DNA of 64,000 bases. Source: Opisthorchis felineus. Taxonomy: Eukaryota; Platyhelminthes; Trematoda; Opisthorchiida; Opisthorchiidae. The stretch lies in NCBI GenBank assembly GCA_004794785.1, contig SJOL01001191.1, forward strand, positions 370,280 to 434,279, written 5' to 3'. Below the pieces are notes generated by a model. The model was not told the DNA's origin and did not search any database. It saw only the letters and a list, made by a program, of their open reading frames with translations. Positions within the stretch are counted from its first letter, which is position 1; the number at the start of each line of letters is the position of its first letter. Below, in pieces: positions 10,720 through 22,559 of the stretch. A program made the translations under genes and the position numbers.

Positions 10720-13097
10720 ATATATTCGTTGTCACCATTTTTGCTGATGATGTGTTATGTGGGACGCCGAATTTCATGCGCACAAATGCTGTGATATCAC
10801 GCGATGCTTTGGGCGTCCTATCACTCATGGTTCACTTTCATCTTGTCATAAGTAAGCAGCCCAAAACCACACGTGTGTTTGTTCGACCTCGAAGTGATTA
10901 AGTATATTTTCAGGTGAAACCCTGAGCAAAGGATAGTTGGTGAGCTTTACTGCCGTGCTTTCTTTCATATTCATCAAGTACCACCTTGTAACTGTAACCA
11001 CAATGAGCGCTGAAGAAGGTTCCCGCAATAGTAATGTCTTTTGAGATTCGCAAGATGCTGAGCGTAGATAGTTAGACCTTTACACGAGAATCTTCGTCTA
11101 CTACCGAGGATTCACTCCAGACGCTAAAAAGTTTATACGTATTCTTTCACACTGGAAAAAATTGCACTAGTTAACACCTGAGACCTTGACGTTGGGTTGG
11201 AATTTTTCGAGTGTTGAACTGGGGAGGTTTTTGAAGTAGTAAAGCTCTGTTGCGTAGTTATCAAGAGATGATCCACAAGAGATACGGAAGAGTGTGACTA
11301 TCTGTCCTTATGATAAATATTTTCATGGAGATGATTGCTGTACGACACTTTTGTGCTGGAAACATAAGAGGCTTTCCAGTGTCAACTCTGTTGCTGGTGG
11401 ACGGTACCTCGGTGCTACGGGGTTTATAATGATTTGCGCGCAAAACTTATGAAAATAGTATACACAACCTTAACTATTGAAAAGTAGTGCACCTTCAAAA
11501 AAACGTGTACACAATCTGACAGCAACAGTGAATCTCCGGAATGCAGCCACTCTAAATTGACGTGGATTTCGAACTTGAACATCGCGACCAGATTTTGAGA
11601 GCATACTTTGAGCTACTACCGGCATTCCTGTTAAGGGAGGAAAGCTCACCGAAGTAAGTTAGCCATGTGTACAGAGACTGTGATAGTATCCAATGCAAAG
11701 CCACTGGACATAGTTACAGCAAACCATGTATCTGTAGCTGAAAAGTCCTTGCTTCAGTTTGCAACTTCACTGGAGCGGATCACAACGGCAGCATCTGCCA
11801 AAAGACCCATACCTTCTACAGATACCGTTGTATAATACGATACCTGAAGAACAGTTTTTGCTGCTTCCTTTTCACTCGAACTACATTCCATTTCAATATG
11901 GTTCAGTAGTCGATCACAGTCAAATGCGGTTGCTATGGCTTCATTTAACTGTTGCTCATATAACAGCCATTCAGGTCAAGCAAGCCTACATGCCCACCAC
12001 CACCAGGTTGGCTTTATCTGTCAGATAATTTGGCCTTTTCAACATAGTAGATCCTGCATGGGGTGGTGGATATATAGGGTGAGTGAAGCCAAGGGCAGGA
12101 TGGCATGACCAGTCATTCTCACATTGGTGTGTACGCGGAGCGTGCATGCATGCATCCGTGCAGTTTCCCCATTGGGAATCCGTTTCTTAAGCTCAATGCT
12201 TGGGTGCCGTAGTGGCGCGTGAGATGTGGCGGTTAGAATTCTGCGCACTCGTCATGTGATCGCAACACAGCGATAAATTGTATCTCAGGTTGGAAAATGC
12301 CTGAAACCGATCAACACGTCATTCTCTCGAGAATTTTTTGGAGAGATCAGTAAAACTGTGGATAAACCTGATCAGCCTTTAAGAGAAATGATGAAACGTT
12401 GCCCACCAGATATTTTCCAAACTCTCCTGAGATATGGAGTCTTTCGTTCCCAATGCATCGCAATTTTTAGCCACAGTCTTCTGGCTTGCACATAGTTTCG
12501 GAACAAGACTGTTACCGAAAGAAACTATCCAGTCCACACAGTTATTTTTATCAAAGTACTTCTAAGCAGGTTTAAACCCAAATAGAACCTAAACAGTTGA
12601 GATTTGTTGGTCCTATGCCACATTGTGGTGGAACTGTAGTCACTTGATTGAGCCACCACAAAAGGAACAGACGAATGCCGCTGGTTTCAGGCAAACAGCT
12701 CTCTCCCGAGGAAGGTAACACGGCTGAGAGTATCCACAGGGAAACGCGGAAATCGCACAACTACCAGTCTGAGGGTTGTGCTGTCAGACTGCACTACAAC
12801 GCGGTCCCGCACTCCAGCCCGAATGATGGGCAATGTCAGGAAAACTCGAACAAACACGCTGTCTCAACAAGAAGCGGGAGCCGGAGACAAATGAATCACG
12901 CATTCGGAATATAAGTGACAATGAACAGAAATGATACACGATGAAACGGTCAGGATAAGTTATTCCGTGGGTTTTAAACCAACATGTCGTTTGCTCGTTT
13001 GACCAGTCGCAGTAGACAGCTGGCCAGACGGGCTGTCCTCTGGCTACAGTACCATCCGTTTGAGATGGTATGAAACATTTACCAAGGTTGTCTGGAT
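10720..13097. other. No recognisable gene
   Basis: Several short frames on both strands (for example 11759-12028 + and 12784-13143 -) have no domain I recognise. The - strand frame 12784-13143 runs through the 3' end of hammerhead copy C into unrelated sequence, which speaks against a real gene. Confidence 0.4.
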
Positions 13098-13316
13098 GTA
13101 ACAGACCACCCATAAGGTTGTTGAAAACTCTTCGACAGTCCACGACCTGTTTTCCCCTTCCACTTCTGACTCATCAGGTAGGCGTAGTCCCCGAGTTTAC
13201 GTCAACCTTATGCTCCACTGGAACCTAAATTGGACAATCATAAACGAGAGACTCAGCTTGATTCAGTTGATTTATTTGTCAAAACCAAATCCGTGTGCAA
13301 ATGAAAGTATCTGTCA
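13098..13316 (-). mobile_element. Hammerhead-ribozyme retroelement, copy C
   Basis: On the - strand it follows the family order: CATTTGCACACGGATTTGG, CTCTCGTTTATGAT, a GGAGCATAAGGTTGACG block, an AACTCGGGGAC lead into the ribozyme, then TTTTCAACAACCTTATGGG. The inverted arm of copy B is absent, so this copy keeps the short ancestral layout of roughly 220 bp. The ribozyme (13134-13189) is recognisable but mutated. No target-site duplication was found. Confidence 0.75.
13134..13189 (-). ncRNA. Degenerate hammerhead ribozyme
   Basis: The - strand reads a stem I strand (13178-13189), CTGATGA (13171-13177), a changed stem II region, GAAAACAGGTC, and a stem I return strand (13134-13143) reading GTGGACTGTC. 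Most stem I pairs survive, but stem II no longer pairs cleanly and stem III has lost its palindrome. It is probably inactive or weak. Confidence 0.6.
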
Positions 13317-13492
13317 AAATTCCCCAAGGCTTTTTAAGTGATGTGGCAGGACTGGGCAAAATCCACCAACCAGTCCCACAGTGCTGCTTTCATTGACCAT
13401 TATTTTGGTGTCCAGATAACCGAAGGGTGTTTTACACAGTACACTCAGTTGAACAACATAAGCTACATATTCACTTGAAGCTTGTTTGAACA

Positions 13493-13517
13493 CCCCCCCA
13501 CACACACACACACACAT
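13493..13517. repeat. CA dinucleotide microsatellite
   Basis: A short C-run followed by about nine CA units. The - strand frame across it is a run of Cys and Val codons and is not a gene. Confidence 0.9.
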
Positions 13518-14534
13518 TAGTTCGGTAAGTGAATGAGCATTGAAGATGAAGTGATTTTGATGCTCATGAGATCAGGGTGCCTGGCTATGACATATATTCA
13601 AATTCATAACTTGACAGGGTATGCGCGCTACATAAGGGAATCCGATCAAACCCAAGTCCAACAAAGTTCACGAAACATTTAGAAGTCCACCTACTAAAAT
13701 TATACCAGTAGAGATAAACGAACCGGAAAATAAAAGTCGACATACTGATGCTGTTGTTTGACCACTGTACAGCCAAAATGAATGTTCTGAAAGAGCTCAC
13801 TCAATCTATTCCACTTCAGTCACACTAAATTTCGTAAGGACATTTCCGATGATAACTGAGATGTTTATTTTTAAGCCTCATCAAAGCTGACCGGTGATCC
13901 TTGAATGAGCGATTGGGTTACGTCGGCGCAAAGGTACACATCAAGTGAAAACCACCCTCATTATGATTCAGAAAAGCCTATGGTTGGTTAGGCATCCAGG
14001 ATTTAGACAGATCTGCTAAGACAACAGCTGGCGAGATATCTTCGATTGCAGTAACCATACGATTATTGAGCACAATAGTAGGACACTAATTTCATACACA
14101 TACAGTCATGCATATTGTCAACACTCTACGCATCCAGAAGACCATTTATGCTTCAAAAGCTGTTAGCAGTCAGGTCCAGATTCAAGTGGACAGTAGCTAG
14201 TGTTGATAATCTTATAAGCTTCAATCGTGAAAATCGCTTAATTCATCCTGGCTTCTGTTCCTTTCCGAGAGTCACGCTACTGAATTGCTTTCAAAATTCG
14301 ATCCAGTTGATTCAACCAGTCAATAGACACAAGTTACGGCAGGGTAATATTTTCACCGGTGGCAGACGTAAAGAATTCAACAAAGCACTCGGCGAGCTGA
14401 ACCACCTCCTCGTGGTGCCGACTGGGGAGCCTGGACGTCAGTCTGGGTGAGCTAAGAGTTCAGCAACTCCAGACAGGGCTAACCACCCTGTTTGGTTTCA
14501 ATGTGCTGGTTCATTTCGACAATGTACAACACGA

Positions 14535-15257
14535 ATGCCGCCTCACCGAATCAGTACACAGGAGAGACTCGTGGGGCTCACGTGTGAGGAATGTGGCAAG
14601 TGCTGCAAATCGAAAGCTGGCTTGCTAGCCCACCATCGAGTTCACAACAATGAAAGTGTTGGTACGAACATGGTCGCCCAATTGGCCTGCGCTGATTGTT
14701 CCCGCCTTTTTCCGACGAAGATTGGCCTGAGTCAACATCGCCGGCACGTACACCCCACCCAGCATAATGCAGATAAGCTTGGCCGAGTGAAGTATTCCGG
14801 GGCCCGTTGGTCCCAACAAGAGTCACAATCGCTCTTGCGCCTGACTAAAAATTTATATCCGTCTTGTGGCACGCAAACCGCGCTGTTCGCGAGATTGGAG
14901 CAGTATTTTCCTGGTCGATCGGCTATCAGCATCAAAACCAAGTTACGGGTGCTTAACTGGCAAGCACAACAGGACGAATCATCATCTGGTGGCCCTGACC
15001 AAACTGTCGGTCAAACAACGGCCTACTCGTCAGAAGTTGATGACTATAGCGTCTGGTTTAAACAAACCGTGTATTGCGCCGTGTCACTCTTGGAATCCCA
15101 TGCTTACAGTTCGCTTGCTAGTGTTGACCTCCTGGCATTTGCCCGAGGGTTGCAGTCTGGCATCATGACACCGGAGCAAGTCCTGTCGCTTCTGGACCTC
15201 CACGCCTCCAGGACATTTCCACACATCTGGAAAACTGTTCCTTTCTTCGGCTGTTGA
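14535..15257 (+). CDS. Zinc-finger and Myb-like protein, R2/NeSL-type retrotransposon N-terminal ORF
   Basis: An intact 240-codon frame without introns. Two C2H2 fingers come first: residues about 17-37 (CEEC...HHRVH, spacing C-x2-C-x12-H-x3-H) and about 53-74 (CADC...HRRHVH). A Myb-like domain follows at about 91-145, with the conserved block WSQQES, then FPGRSAISIKTKLRVLNW. The remaining ~95 residues lack a known domain and end FPHIWKTVPFFGC. In R2 and NeSL retrotransposons this finger-plus-Myb array binds the DNA target ahead of the reverse transcriptase. Here the frame stops before any polymerase, and a poly(A) signal follows about 190 bases later. It is therefore either the 5' piece of a broken element or a standalone, possibly domesticated, DNA-binding protein. 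The start was chosen as the first ATG of the open frame. The reading-frame call is strong; function beyond DNA binding is inference. Confidence 0.75.
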   Translation: MPPHRISTQERLVGLTCEECGKCCKSKAGLLAHHRVHNNESVGTNMVAQLACADCSRLFPTKIGLSQHRRHVHPTQHNADKLGRVKYSGARWSQQESQSLLRLTKNLYPSCGTQTALFARLEQYFPGRSAISIKTKLRVLNWQAQQDESSSGGPDQTVGQTTAYSSEVDDYSVWFKQTVYCAVSLLESHAYSSLASVDLLAFARGLQSGIMTPEQVLSLLDLHASRTFPHIWKTVPFFGC

Positions 15258-15443
15258 TCTTTACACGCGTGTTTCCATACCAAAATTCTTACATACGTTG
15301 GGTTTCATCTTATCTGACTGGAACTGTTGGTGGTCTGACTTCGAAAGAGACGTTTCTCTTCTCTTTTACCTCATATTCTCCTGTAACACTTTCACATTCA
15401 TCGCTTGTATTTGCTTTTTATGTCTGTGAACATGCTCTTCAGA

Positions 15444-15449
15444 AATAAA
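15444..15449 (+). promoter_or_regulatory. Poly(A) signal AATAAA after the zinc-finger/Myb frame
   Basis: The canonical hexamer lies about 190 bases after the stop codon, preceded by a T-rich stretch. It would give a short 3' untranslated region. One hexamer can occur by chance in AT-rich DNA, so it supports a transcript but does not prove one. Confidence 0.45.
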
Positions 15450-16538
15450 CGATAAAAGTGATCGAAATGGTAGTAACGCCTTAAATATGTCGAACGACAT
15501 CCCGTTTTGAGGAAGAGTGTGGTTCGTGTTCCGTTCGAGGGCAGTCAGACAGCTCGAATCAATAGCTTTTGAACACACAATTTGAGTTAATGTATCCGTG
15601 ACTAGGATCTAGTCACGGAAATCCAGCAGCTTCGGGTATGCTGAAAGCAAGAACAGGATCAGCCAATTAGTTTTAGGGGTACGTTTTACGAGCAGTGACC
15701 TTCAGTTAGGTATGGTCTTTAGTGGCGTTGAACAGTTCTGTCGCAAGGTTTCTGGCAACCGATTTAGTGATCCCTATAGACGACGCCTTTAGAAAGACGC
15801 CAAACAGTTTCACAGATATAAGTATCATCACAAGTGCGAGTGAACTTATGAGTGAGGCAGAATGTCCACTCAAACTCTGTGGCCTGTTTTGAAGCATACT
15901 CCCCTGGGCTATCGAGATCAAATGCAGTTTCCTTGCCCCATAAATAACAACTGTATGTATTCTACATGTGTATACTTTCTGTCTTCGTCTGAGTGCCGCC
16001 TGGAATTTCTAACACTTCAAATATATCTCATGTCTTTGTTGTTTTGTCGCATAAACACAAGTCATCTCAAAATAACCAACTTCTCTTTCCTGGTGAAACA
16101 TTCATTTTGAAACCTCTGTGCCTATCTTCAAGTTTCCGTACCACACACCATTTCTGTTCATACCGTTTCCAAGTACTCAAAATAATTTATTGGGCTGTGT
16201 TCTTTGGAGTGAAGATGCCAGTGTCCCATGCTTGCTCTCCGAATACTGCCCCAGCAAACTCGGACTTTTGAATTTTTCCTCGGTGTATTTGTGCACTACA
16301 CACATAAACAGGGCCGCGACAAGGAGATGCAGGCAACAAAGACAGCGATATTCATTGTAGGATTTCGGTCACGCCAAACCAAAGAGCAGGCGCTCCTTGG
16401 CAGGGTGAGTTTGAGTACAACCACATAGAGTTCAGGACAATGACACAGTGACTTTGCTGTGCATCATCCGACTGTGTTTTGCTTCGTTTTCGGCTGACTT
16501 CCACTCACAGATCACCTGTGGGCAGCTGGGCACACGAA
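15450..16538. other. No recognisable gene
   Basis: Overlapping short + frames at 15862-16428 are mutually exclusive and have no domain I know. No RNA gene or clear repeat was seen. Confidence 0.4.
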
Positions 16539-16551
16539 AAGCAATCACTAG
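16539..16551. repeat. Left target-site duplication of the SINE
   Basis: AAGCAATCACTAG here and AAGCAATTACTAG at 16772-16784 differ at one base in 13 and bracket the SINE. On the element's own strand this is the 3' side. Confidence 0.75.
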
Positions 16552-16771
16552 ATAATAAAAAATAAATGATAATCGTTCAGCTGCAACACCCTTTCGGTGC
16601 CTAGCTGTCATGCCACCCGAAGGAAACATGAGGGCTGGGATACTGCCAGGTTGCCCAAGCCTAGACAGAGGAAGTCGAGAGGCAGTAGTCGGGTTCGAAC
16701 CACGGACCTTCCGGTCAGTAAATTCGCGCTCTAACGACTGAGCCATCTCGCCACCTGATACATCTCGCCCC
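16552..16771 (-). mobile_element. tRNA-derived SINE
   Basis: A 220-bp element on the - strand. Its head (16755 down to about 16682) reads like a tRNA gene: an A box TGGCTCAGTCG (complement of 16735-16745) and a B box GGTTCGAACCC (complement of 16691-16701), at the spacing of an internal pol III promoter. The unrelated body contains CAGTATCCCAGCCC and GGGTGGCATGACAGC and ends in an A/T-rich simple tail (ATTTATTTTTTATTAT). Near-perfect 13-bp target-site duplications flank it. The open frame across the element (16432-16788) gives a familiar SINE passenger translation (MAQSLEREFTDRKVRGSNP), which I believe recurs among predicted proteins of flukes; it is not a gene. Confidence 0.85.
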
Positions 16772-16784
16772 AAGCAATTACTAG
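16772..16784. repeat. Right target-site duplication of the SINE
   Basis: Second copy of the 13-base word, 12 of 13 matching, directly upstream of the tRNA-like head on the element's strand. Confidence 0.75.
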
Positions 16785-19039
16785 GCAATTATCTAATAGA
16801 CTATCAACACAACGAGCGTCCACTCAACCCTCACAGCAATTTAAGCCTGGAAGCCATGTACAGCTGGACGTGCTACTGCATGCATTTTTAAGATTTTAAG
16901 CAAGTTATTTGGAGTTTTGTGCACCAGAAGGAGAATTTCTCAGTGTAAAACATTACAGGAGTGTTGTAAACGCGTACGAAAGCCTATCAGAGAATTGCGA
17001 ATACGGAAATGAGATTTTCTATACAGACACACCCGCCAGATGTTGTGGCCCCACAGTGTCATTCAAAAGCGATTTTACTAATTGGGCATCGGGCAGGCCG
17101 GACAGGTGTGGACTACGGAAGGCTGCAGAACGAACAAGGAGTGTGCTGGATGACCGCCTTCGGTAAAGCCATTGACATAACTGTTTTTTAACGCAAAATT
17201 CACAAATATATACTGTGGTGTTCCACTGGGTCTAAAGATAAACTGCATGGTCCACCCAATGTGAGAACAGTCACCAATACGTCCTGAAAACACAACGGAG
17301 AGCAACAAATCCAGTGGGTGAGGACAGAGCAGGTGACAACCACTCAGGCTTGGGTTGTGTGCCCCATGCAACAATTTATGACAAAATAATCGAACAGGGG
17401 CATCCTACTTAAGTGCGAGGAAAAGGCAAGTGTAGCTAAAACAACACCATGAAGAACATTTACGTGTCTGGCGAGGTACGGGATTTCGAACGGCTGGGCC
17501 TGTGTGATGGGGCCGGTTTGTAAATTCGTCTCGAGGCATCCAGGAAGGATCTGTCTATCCAACACCTTGAGACAGAAATTGTAAATACACCCTCCTGTCA
17601 AGTACATTGTCGTAAGCCAGGGGAGTATTTATATCATACAATTATTACAACTGGGTGTAGAGGTGCGCCAGTGTACCAAATCCAGTCCGATGTCAAACAC
17701 GATTTCTGATAATCAACCCGGCAGGAATGCACAGGCTGCATATTGGTGATCTCTTCATTTAAAAGCACCCTCTCGAATTTTCAAAAGTTTCAAAATGAAA
17801 GCGATGGTTGAACACTTCCAGGAACTAGACACGGGTCTAATTTCTCTTACTCTCCAACGGTCACCAATCTTTCAGAAGCGAGCAGCTGGTTCAGCTGGAC
17901 GGCCAACGATCTCTATGGCACTGAGTGGCCTCGTTATTGCAAGTGCACTAGATGAGTCTTCCGAAGTCTGCGCTGAATTTTCTTCATTCGGAGGTGCGCG
18001 AGACAGCTCAGGTTCTTGGTGAAGCAAAGAAACACACCCCACAATAGCAGAAGGCCTATGGCACCGGTTGCATGCATCCCATTGCAGTAGATGATAACCA
18101 TACTGAGATTTATTGGAGTAGTTTGTGAAGTTAGACAGACCACCTCAAACGTATATCGTGTGGTTAGCTCGATGTAATCAGGAAGTTGAACATTTGCAGC
18201 TCGAGATCTATGATTATGCACGAGTTTTGGTAGCCGAGAAGGAATGCAATCCCTGCTAACCAGATATGCGTGCTCCGAGTGTCTCCAGTTTCTCGTTTAC
18301 CCATAACATTGCATTTAGTTGCCTCATTCAAAACTGTCGATTATGTTTTATTGGCTGGAAATACCATATCTAAATGAACCTACTTCCCTTGGTCGCGTTA
18401 TTTTTATCACCCTCACTTGGACTTACGAGGAAATGTGACCTGTTCAGATTGACCAAAAGGAAGCTTGGTACGGGGTAGACTCAAGTGTTTCCGTGTGGGG
18501 AAAGATGGGTAGCATACAACTGGATAGATAGTTCTGCGTGTCCTGTCTTGAAGGACAAGTTCGGTGAAGTGTCCTAGTTAGTCTACTCTAATTACGGCAC
18601 TATAGACATGTGTTTTTTTCAGCTGGCCCCGGACATTACCAGGATGGGTGTACTGGGATTATACGCTGCTTCACATGAAACGAAGACCTTCACTACGAAG
18701 TTGTCCATTAGCAAACATAAACTAAGCGGTTGCAAGCCGTTAGACACGAAAATAAACATCTCGGCTGCAGAGTTTTTGAAAAGTGAACATTCTCAAGTGT
18801 CCTCTTGAAATTTCCCGGGCATTCATTGACTGCCAAACAATAGTAAACGAACAATGCAAAGCGGTTCCACAGTATCCGTAATAACCCTCACGTTCTGCTA
18901 GATGCGAGGGCGGAGCTTGGACACCGGACCACAAACTACTCGCATGCTCTATCCGTAGTATACACCGTTACACTGGTGCATCAACCTGATTGTCGAACAT
19001 TAGATAGTTGTTGTTCCTATGCGCTCACTAATGCAACCG
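16785..19039. other. No recognisable gene
   Basis: Short frames only (for example 17078-17374 and 17934-18221 on the - strand). No domain, RNA gene or repeat identified. Confidence 0.4.
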
Positions 19040-19270
19040 TCGTAATGTAGCTGACAAAACTGGACTTTGGGCTTCGTTCGGACCAGCTGATGGTCTGTTC
19101 CACAGCCAATCCGTTTAATCACTCGCGTTATGCACACCCGTCAAAGGCCTCGCTGGGGGTCGATAGCGTAATTGAATAGATGACAGTGGCCGTTGGGTGT
19201 CTTCAAGTGCAAGGCGAAATTTTGTATCAGTGATAGCCAGCGTGTGGATAGCTCAGCAGAAATTCTCAAC
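19040..19270 (-). pseudogene. Fragment of LINE endonuclease
   Basis: The block ATTCAATTACGCTA / CCACTGTCATC and its surroundings match, on the same strand, the segment at 23955-24075 in the larger LINE below. The translated - strand has a broken GCGTDHQLVRTKPK-like stretch, resembling the conserved DH block near the end of an AP-type endonuclease. It is a separate, older and shorter copy of the same lineage. Confidence 0.55.
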
Positions 19271-20865
19271 CACACAACCAAGCTTGTTCAATTTAAGATG
19301 AAAGCCCTAGCTTGTATTAGCAAATGCAGTTGTCGATCTAGACTGTGAAGAGCATGTGGCCTAACGCGGATTATTTTATTCATAGCCATTTAGCTAATGG
19401 ACATTGAAGATCATCACGGTTCAATAAACCACGTTTTTCAGGGCGTTATACATATTCTTGTTCTTCCGAAGCTCTTTTGAAACATCGTAATGTCGCTTTG
19501 CCAGGTGAGGCTCAACATGAATCCGCATTCCACGCTACCGATGGAAACAGTAAACCAACATGGACTTAAGGTTTTTCATCTCAACACCAATTTCGGTGGA
19601 CAGACACCGAGGTTGACCTAGGAAGTTCTTGAAATGTACATTCAACTCCAACAGATGAAGCTTCATTCAATGCATCAAGCAAACTTACATCAGAACAACT
19701 TTGCACAATCTATTTGGTTTATTCGGAAAAGTGATTGTGAAACTCGGATTCTTTCTCATCAAATGCAGTTTAACTGGCTCCCGAGATTAACATATTTTGC
19801 TCGCTTACTCCACCAACTAATGTGAAGTTTGTGAATAGAATACTGATCAGCTGACAACCTGCGTATGCCCCCATTCACTAGCCACGTATGCTGGCTGAGG
19901 CTGTTGTAGCATTTTGGGTTGAGAATTTCTCCTCAAGTAGTGATTTCGACTCTGACGCTCAGCCGTCCAGAAAGAAACCATTTTCTCCCACCACATGGAT
20001 GTTGTTTAAATATAGAGCACAAACATTCAGTTGGCCGCACGATTGGAAGGTTTTATTCCACTTGAGATTTCAGCAGTTGACGCTGAGGCGGTAAAGGTTG
20101 ATGGGAGCAAAACAAGTGTAACAATGATCAGTTTATTGCGTACAGACCTGGAGGAGCAGTCCGAAATGCCGTAGCATCCAAAAGCGGAAAAGCGTTCGCA
20201 GCAATCCGGGAGACCTGAAGATGGAGCTGCATGATTCGCTGCTTCGTCATCCAGCGCCTAAGCAGACTGCAAATGGAAAGACCTCACTGGACAGACCCTC
20301 CAGTTTCCTCATCTACTCCTAATTGTTTTGGTTTGAAGAACAACAATGCAACCGAATGATTTAAAGATGACTGTCTAGTAAAAATGTCGGTTTAGTTTAA
20401 TGCCTGTGGGTGCAGTAAAGATTGGCGCACACTTCTATGAAATCGAACTGCATATAGCTGGATTTCTCGTGAAGTAGTTTCCCCTAAGTTGAATGTGGCT
20501 ATCAAAAACGGCCGAGAGTGTGCTGAGGATCTGTAGAAAATGAAGAACATAACATGAATGAGCTAAGTTGTCCGGTGCCTATTCGAAATGGACAGCTTTG
20601 GCTGGCAGTTCAACAGTAGTGGATTGGAAAGGGGAAATGGGTAAACATAAATGAAGTCGTAATTTAACTAAACCATAGGAGTGCGTGAGTGTCTTGATAA
20701 CGTGTAAAGCAGTGAACTGTAGGGCTTGCACCGATCTAGAGTACTGTGCAAGGATTGTACGCGGAATATTGCATGTGATGATTATTTATTTTTCCACTTC
20801 ATGTCTGAATCTAGCACCTCATCAAGGGAAATCGATCCAACGGCGAGACAAATTAGGCAGCGAGT
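19271..20865. other. No recognisable gene
   Basis: Only short + frames (19634-19825, 19888-20094, 20685-20965). No domain or repeat identified. The 3' end of the last one runs into the 241-bp repeat that follows. Confidence 0.4.
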
Positions 20866-21106
20866 AAATGGTCACGGGGTACCAACCCAATCTGGTACCA
20901 GAGATAATGTTCGTTCTAGTTCCCGAAATTCCCAATTCACCCACCCAAAACAATACCACACGTAGGGGCTCCAAACGACCAATGAGACTGAAGCCACAAC
21001 TTTATTGAATGCTTTCCGACAGGACTGAATTTGTCGTGGCTGACAATTCACCCTAGGATTGGTGCATAGCACCGCACGTTTGAAAATGTCACAGTTGCAT
21101 TTCATG
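20866..21106 (-). repeat. 241-bp dispersed repeat, copy 1
   Basis: Almost identical, in inverted orientation, to 35885-36125, with only a few mismatches over 241 bases. Weaker similarity continues about 20 bases beyond the 5' side (TTTACTTNCGTC...). The repeat holds AATAAA (CATTCAATAAAG) and ends CCGTGACCATTT. In this copy the next bases on the repeat's strand are ACTCGCTGCC; in copy 2 they are an N and then a TCAC run. The open frame across the repeat is a passenger. I do not recognise the element; a short retroposon with a tetranucleotide tail is one reading. Confidence 0.85.
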
Positions 21107-21410
21107 GATGAGCGGACGGAAGTAAATCAAGATTACCGACGTTTACATCAATGGTGGTTGTCTGTTTGTCACCGTGTTATTTTGGATGGCCGTAGGAGCT
21201 GATTATATTTGGTATTTCATCAAACCTATGAGAGGTGATGTGAAAATCGATTATTGGTAATAATGTATACGAGTTTGAACACCTATGTTACGGTCATGTT
21301 TTAGATGCTTTTAACGAATTCAATCTTCTCAATTGACTGTATTGTAAAACCAAGTGATGATGATGTATTGAAATATTGATAGCTAGGGTGAGTTTATTGG
21401 TTGTTGATCA

Positions 21411-21490
21411 GGTGGCTGTTGAGCTGTTCGCCGAGCTTGACAATTGACTTGCAAACGTTTCATCACCATACGGGGAGACATCATTAGTGT
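21411..21490. repeat. Interspersed repeat family X, copy 2
   Basis: Shares GTTCGCCGAGCTTG, TTTCATCACCATACGGGGAGACATCAT and neighbouring words (read in two parts) with copies at 5640-5820 and 48735-48800. Non-coding and diverged. Confidence 0.6.
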
Positions 21491-22559
21491 TTGCAAAAAA
21501 TAAGTGAATCTGGGCGCTGTTGAGTGAGTTCATCTACACCGTTTGGAGGTTAGATTGTGAAAAGTTACGGATGAAGTAAGAGGGTACTGTGGAAGGCCAT
21601 GGGCGAGTACGAAACAGAGCAATCCAGGTGGCGAAATTTGGTATATTTTACAATGCCATATTTGAATTCAGTTCGACTGCTACACAGATTAGCTTACAAC
21701 AGCACTGATAGAGAATAGCCCGAAAACCGGTATAAACAACTTGATATGCGTCAGTTTTTTTCCGAGTGATAGAGCTAGCCGAAGCACTTGAACACAGTGA
21801 AGTCCGCTTTGGATAGACTGGGAATTGAACTACTAATAGGCTCCAGATACATTCGCGTGAAGTCTAGTAGTTAGCTATGATTCGACTTCACTCCGTCCAC
21901 AAGATGATGAGTACTGTTTGTAAATTCTTGCACCGTCTCAAGCTTAGCTAACTGATCATCTCAGAAAGCTAAGGCAGATCTGTTAACTTTATTACGTCCG
22001 CCAATTTTCCGCCGGTGGATCACTTTGTTCGATGACGGTCGACCAGCACAAACACGACAGCCGTAGCTCCGAATCCAGTCTGTGCGTTCTCCAGGTCTAA
22101 CAGCTCCGATGATACCCTTGTACTCTGCTCACTTCAGCTCTCTGGCTAGAATTTGGCGATCTTTGGTTAAAAAACTCCACTTTACATTGTCTCCCTCTTT
22201 GCCGTCTTCTTTTGTACTTCCGCTTCCCACTTCACGAGATCCATGCCAGTAGCGTTTAGATTTCAACCACAGTATCCAGATATTGAAAATTTTGTCTGTC
22301 ACACTTCCTTTCCATCTTATTCAGATGAGCATATAGAATTCTGTTATCGTTTATTCGGCAAAATGTTCCAGCCATGGTGGACGGTCGAACGTGATCAAGA
22401 CCTCTATTCAATCACAGCGCGCCCGTAGCAGGACCTCCGTGTCTTGCTTTTGTTCGACCCAGTGAATGCAACCCATCTACCTCAAGTGCAGCTTAATCTT
22501 CATTTTCAGGCTTGGTTTTCCTTGAGTTTGCCAAAAGCCATACTAGCTTAGGCAACACG
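21491..22559. other. No recognisable gene
   Basis: Short frames only. A CCCGAAAACCGG word near 21719-21730 resembles part of a hammerhead core, but the rest of the ribozyme is absent. Confidence 0.4.

Noticed and set aside
16432..16788. 118-codon - strand protein gene
   Set aside because: It is the translation of the tRNA-derived SINE and ends within its flanks.
20872..21105. 77-codon protein conserved between 20.9 kb and 36 kb
   Set aside because: The conservation is of the whole 241-bp DNA repeat, not of a reading frame; differences are not biased to third codon positions and the frame has no domain.
21411..21490. CTGATGATG...GATGAAACG in the complement of repeat family X as a second hammerhead type
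   Set aside because: The bases between the two core-like words do not form a paired stem II, and stem I and stem III partners are missing.
21695..21745. CTGATAGAGAATAGCCCGAAAACCGG as a hammerhead core
   Set aside because: The first core word is wrong (CTGATAG), stem II does not pair, and no flanking similarity to the ribozyme family is present.
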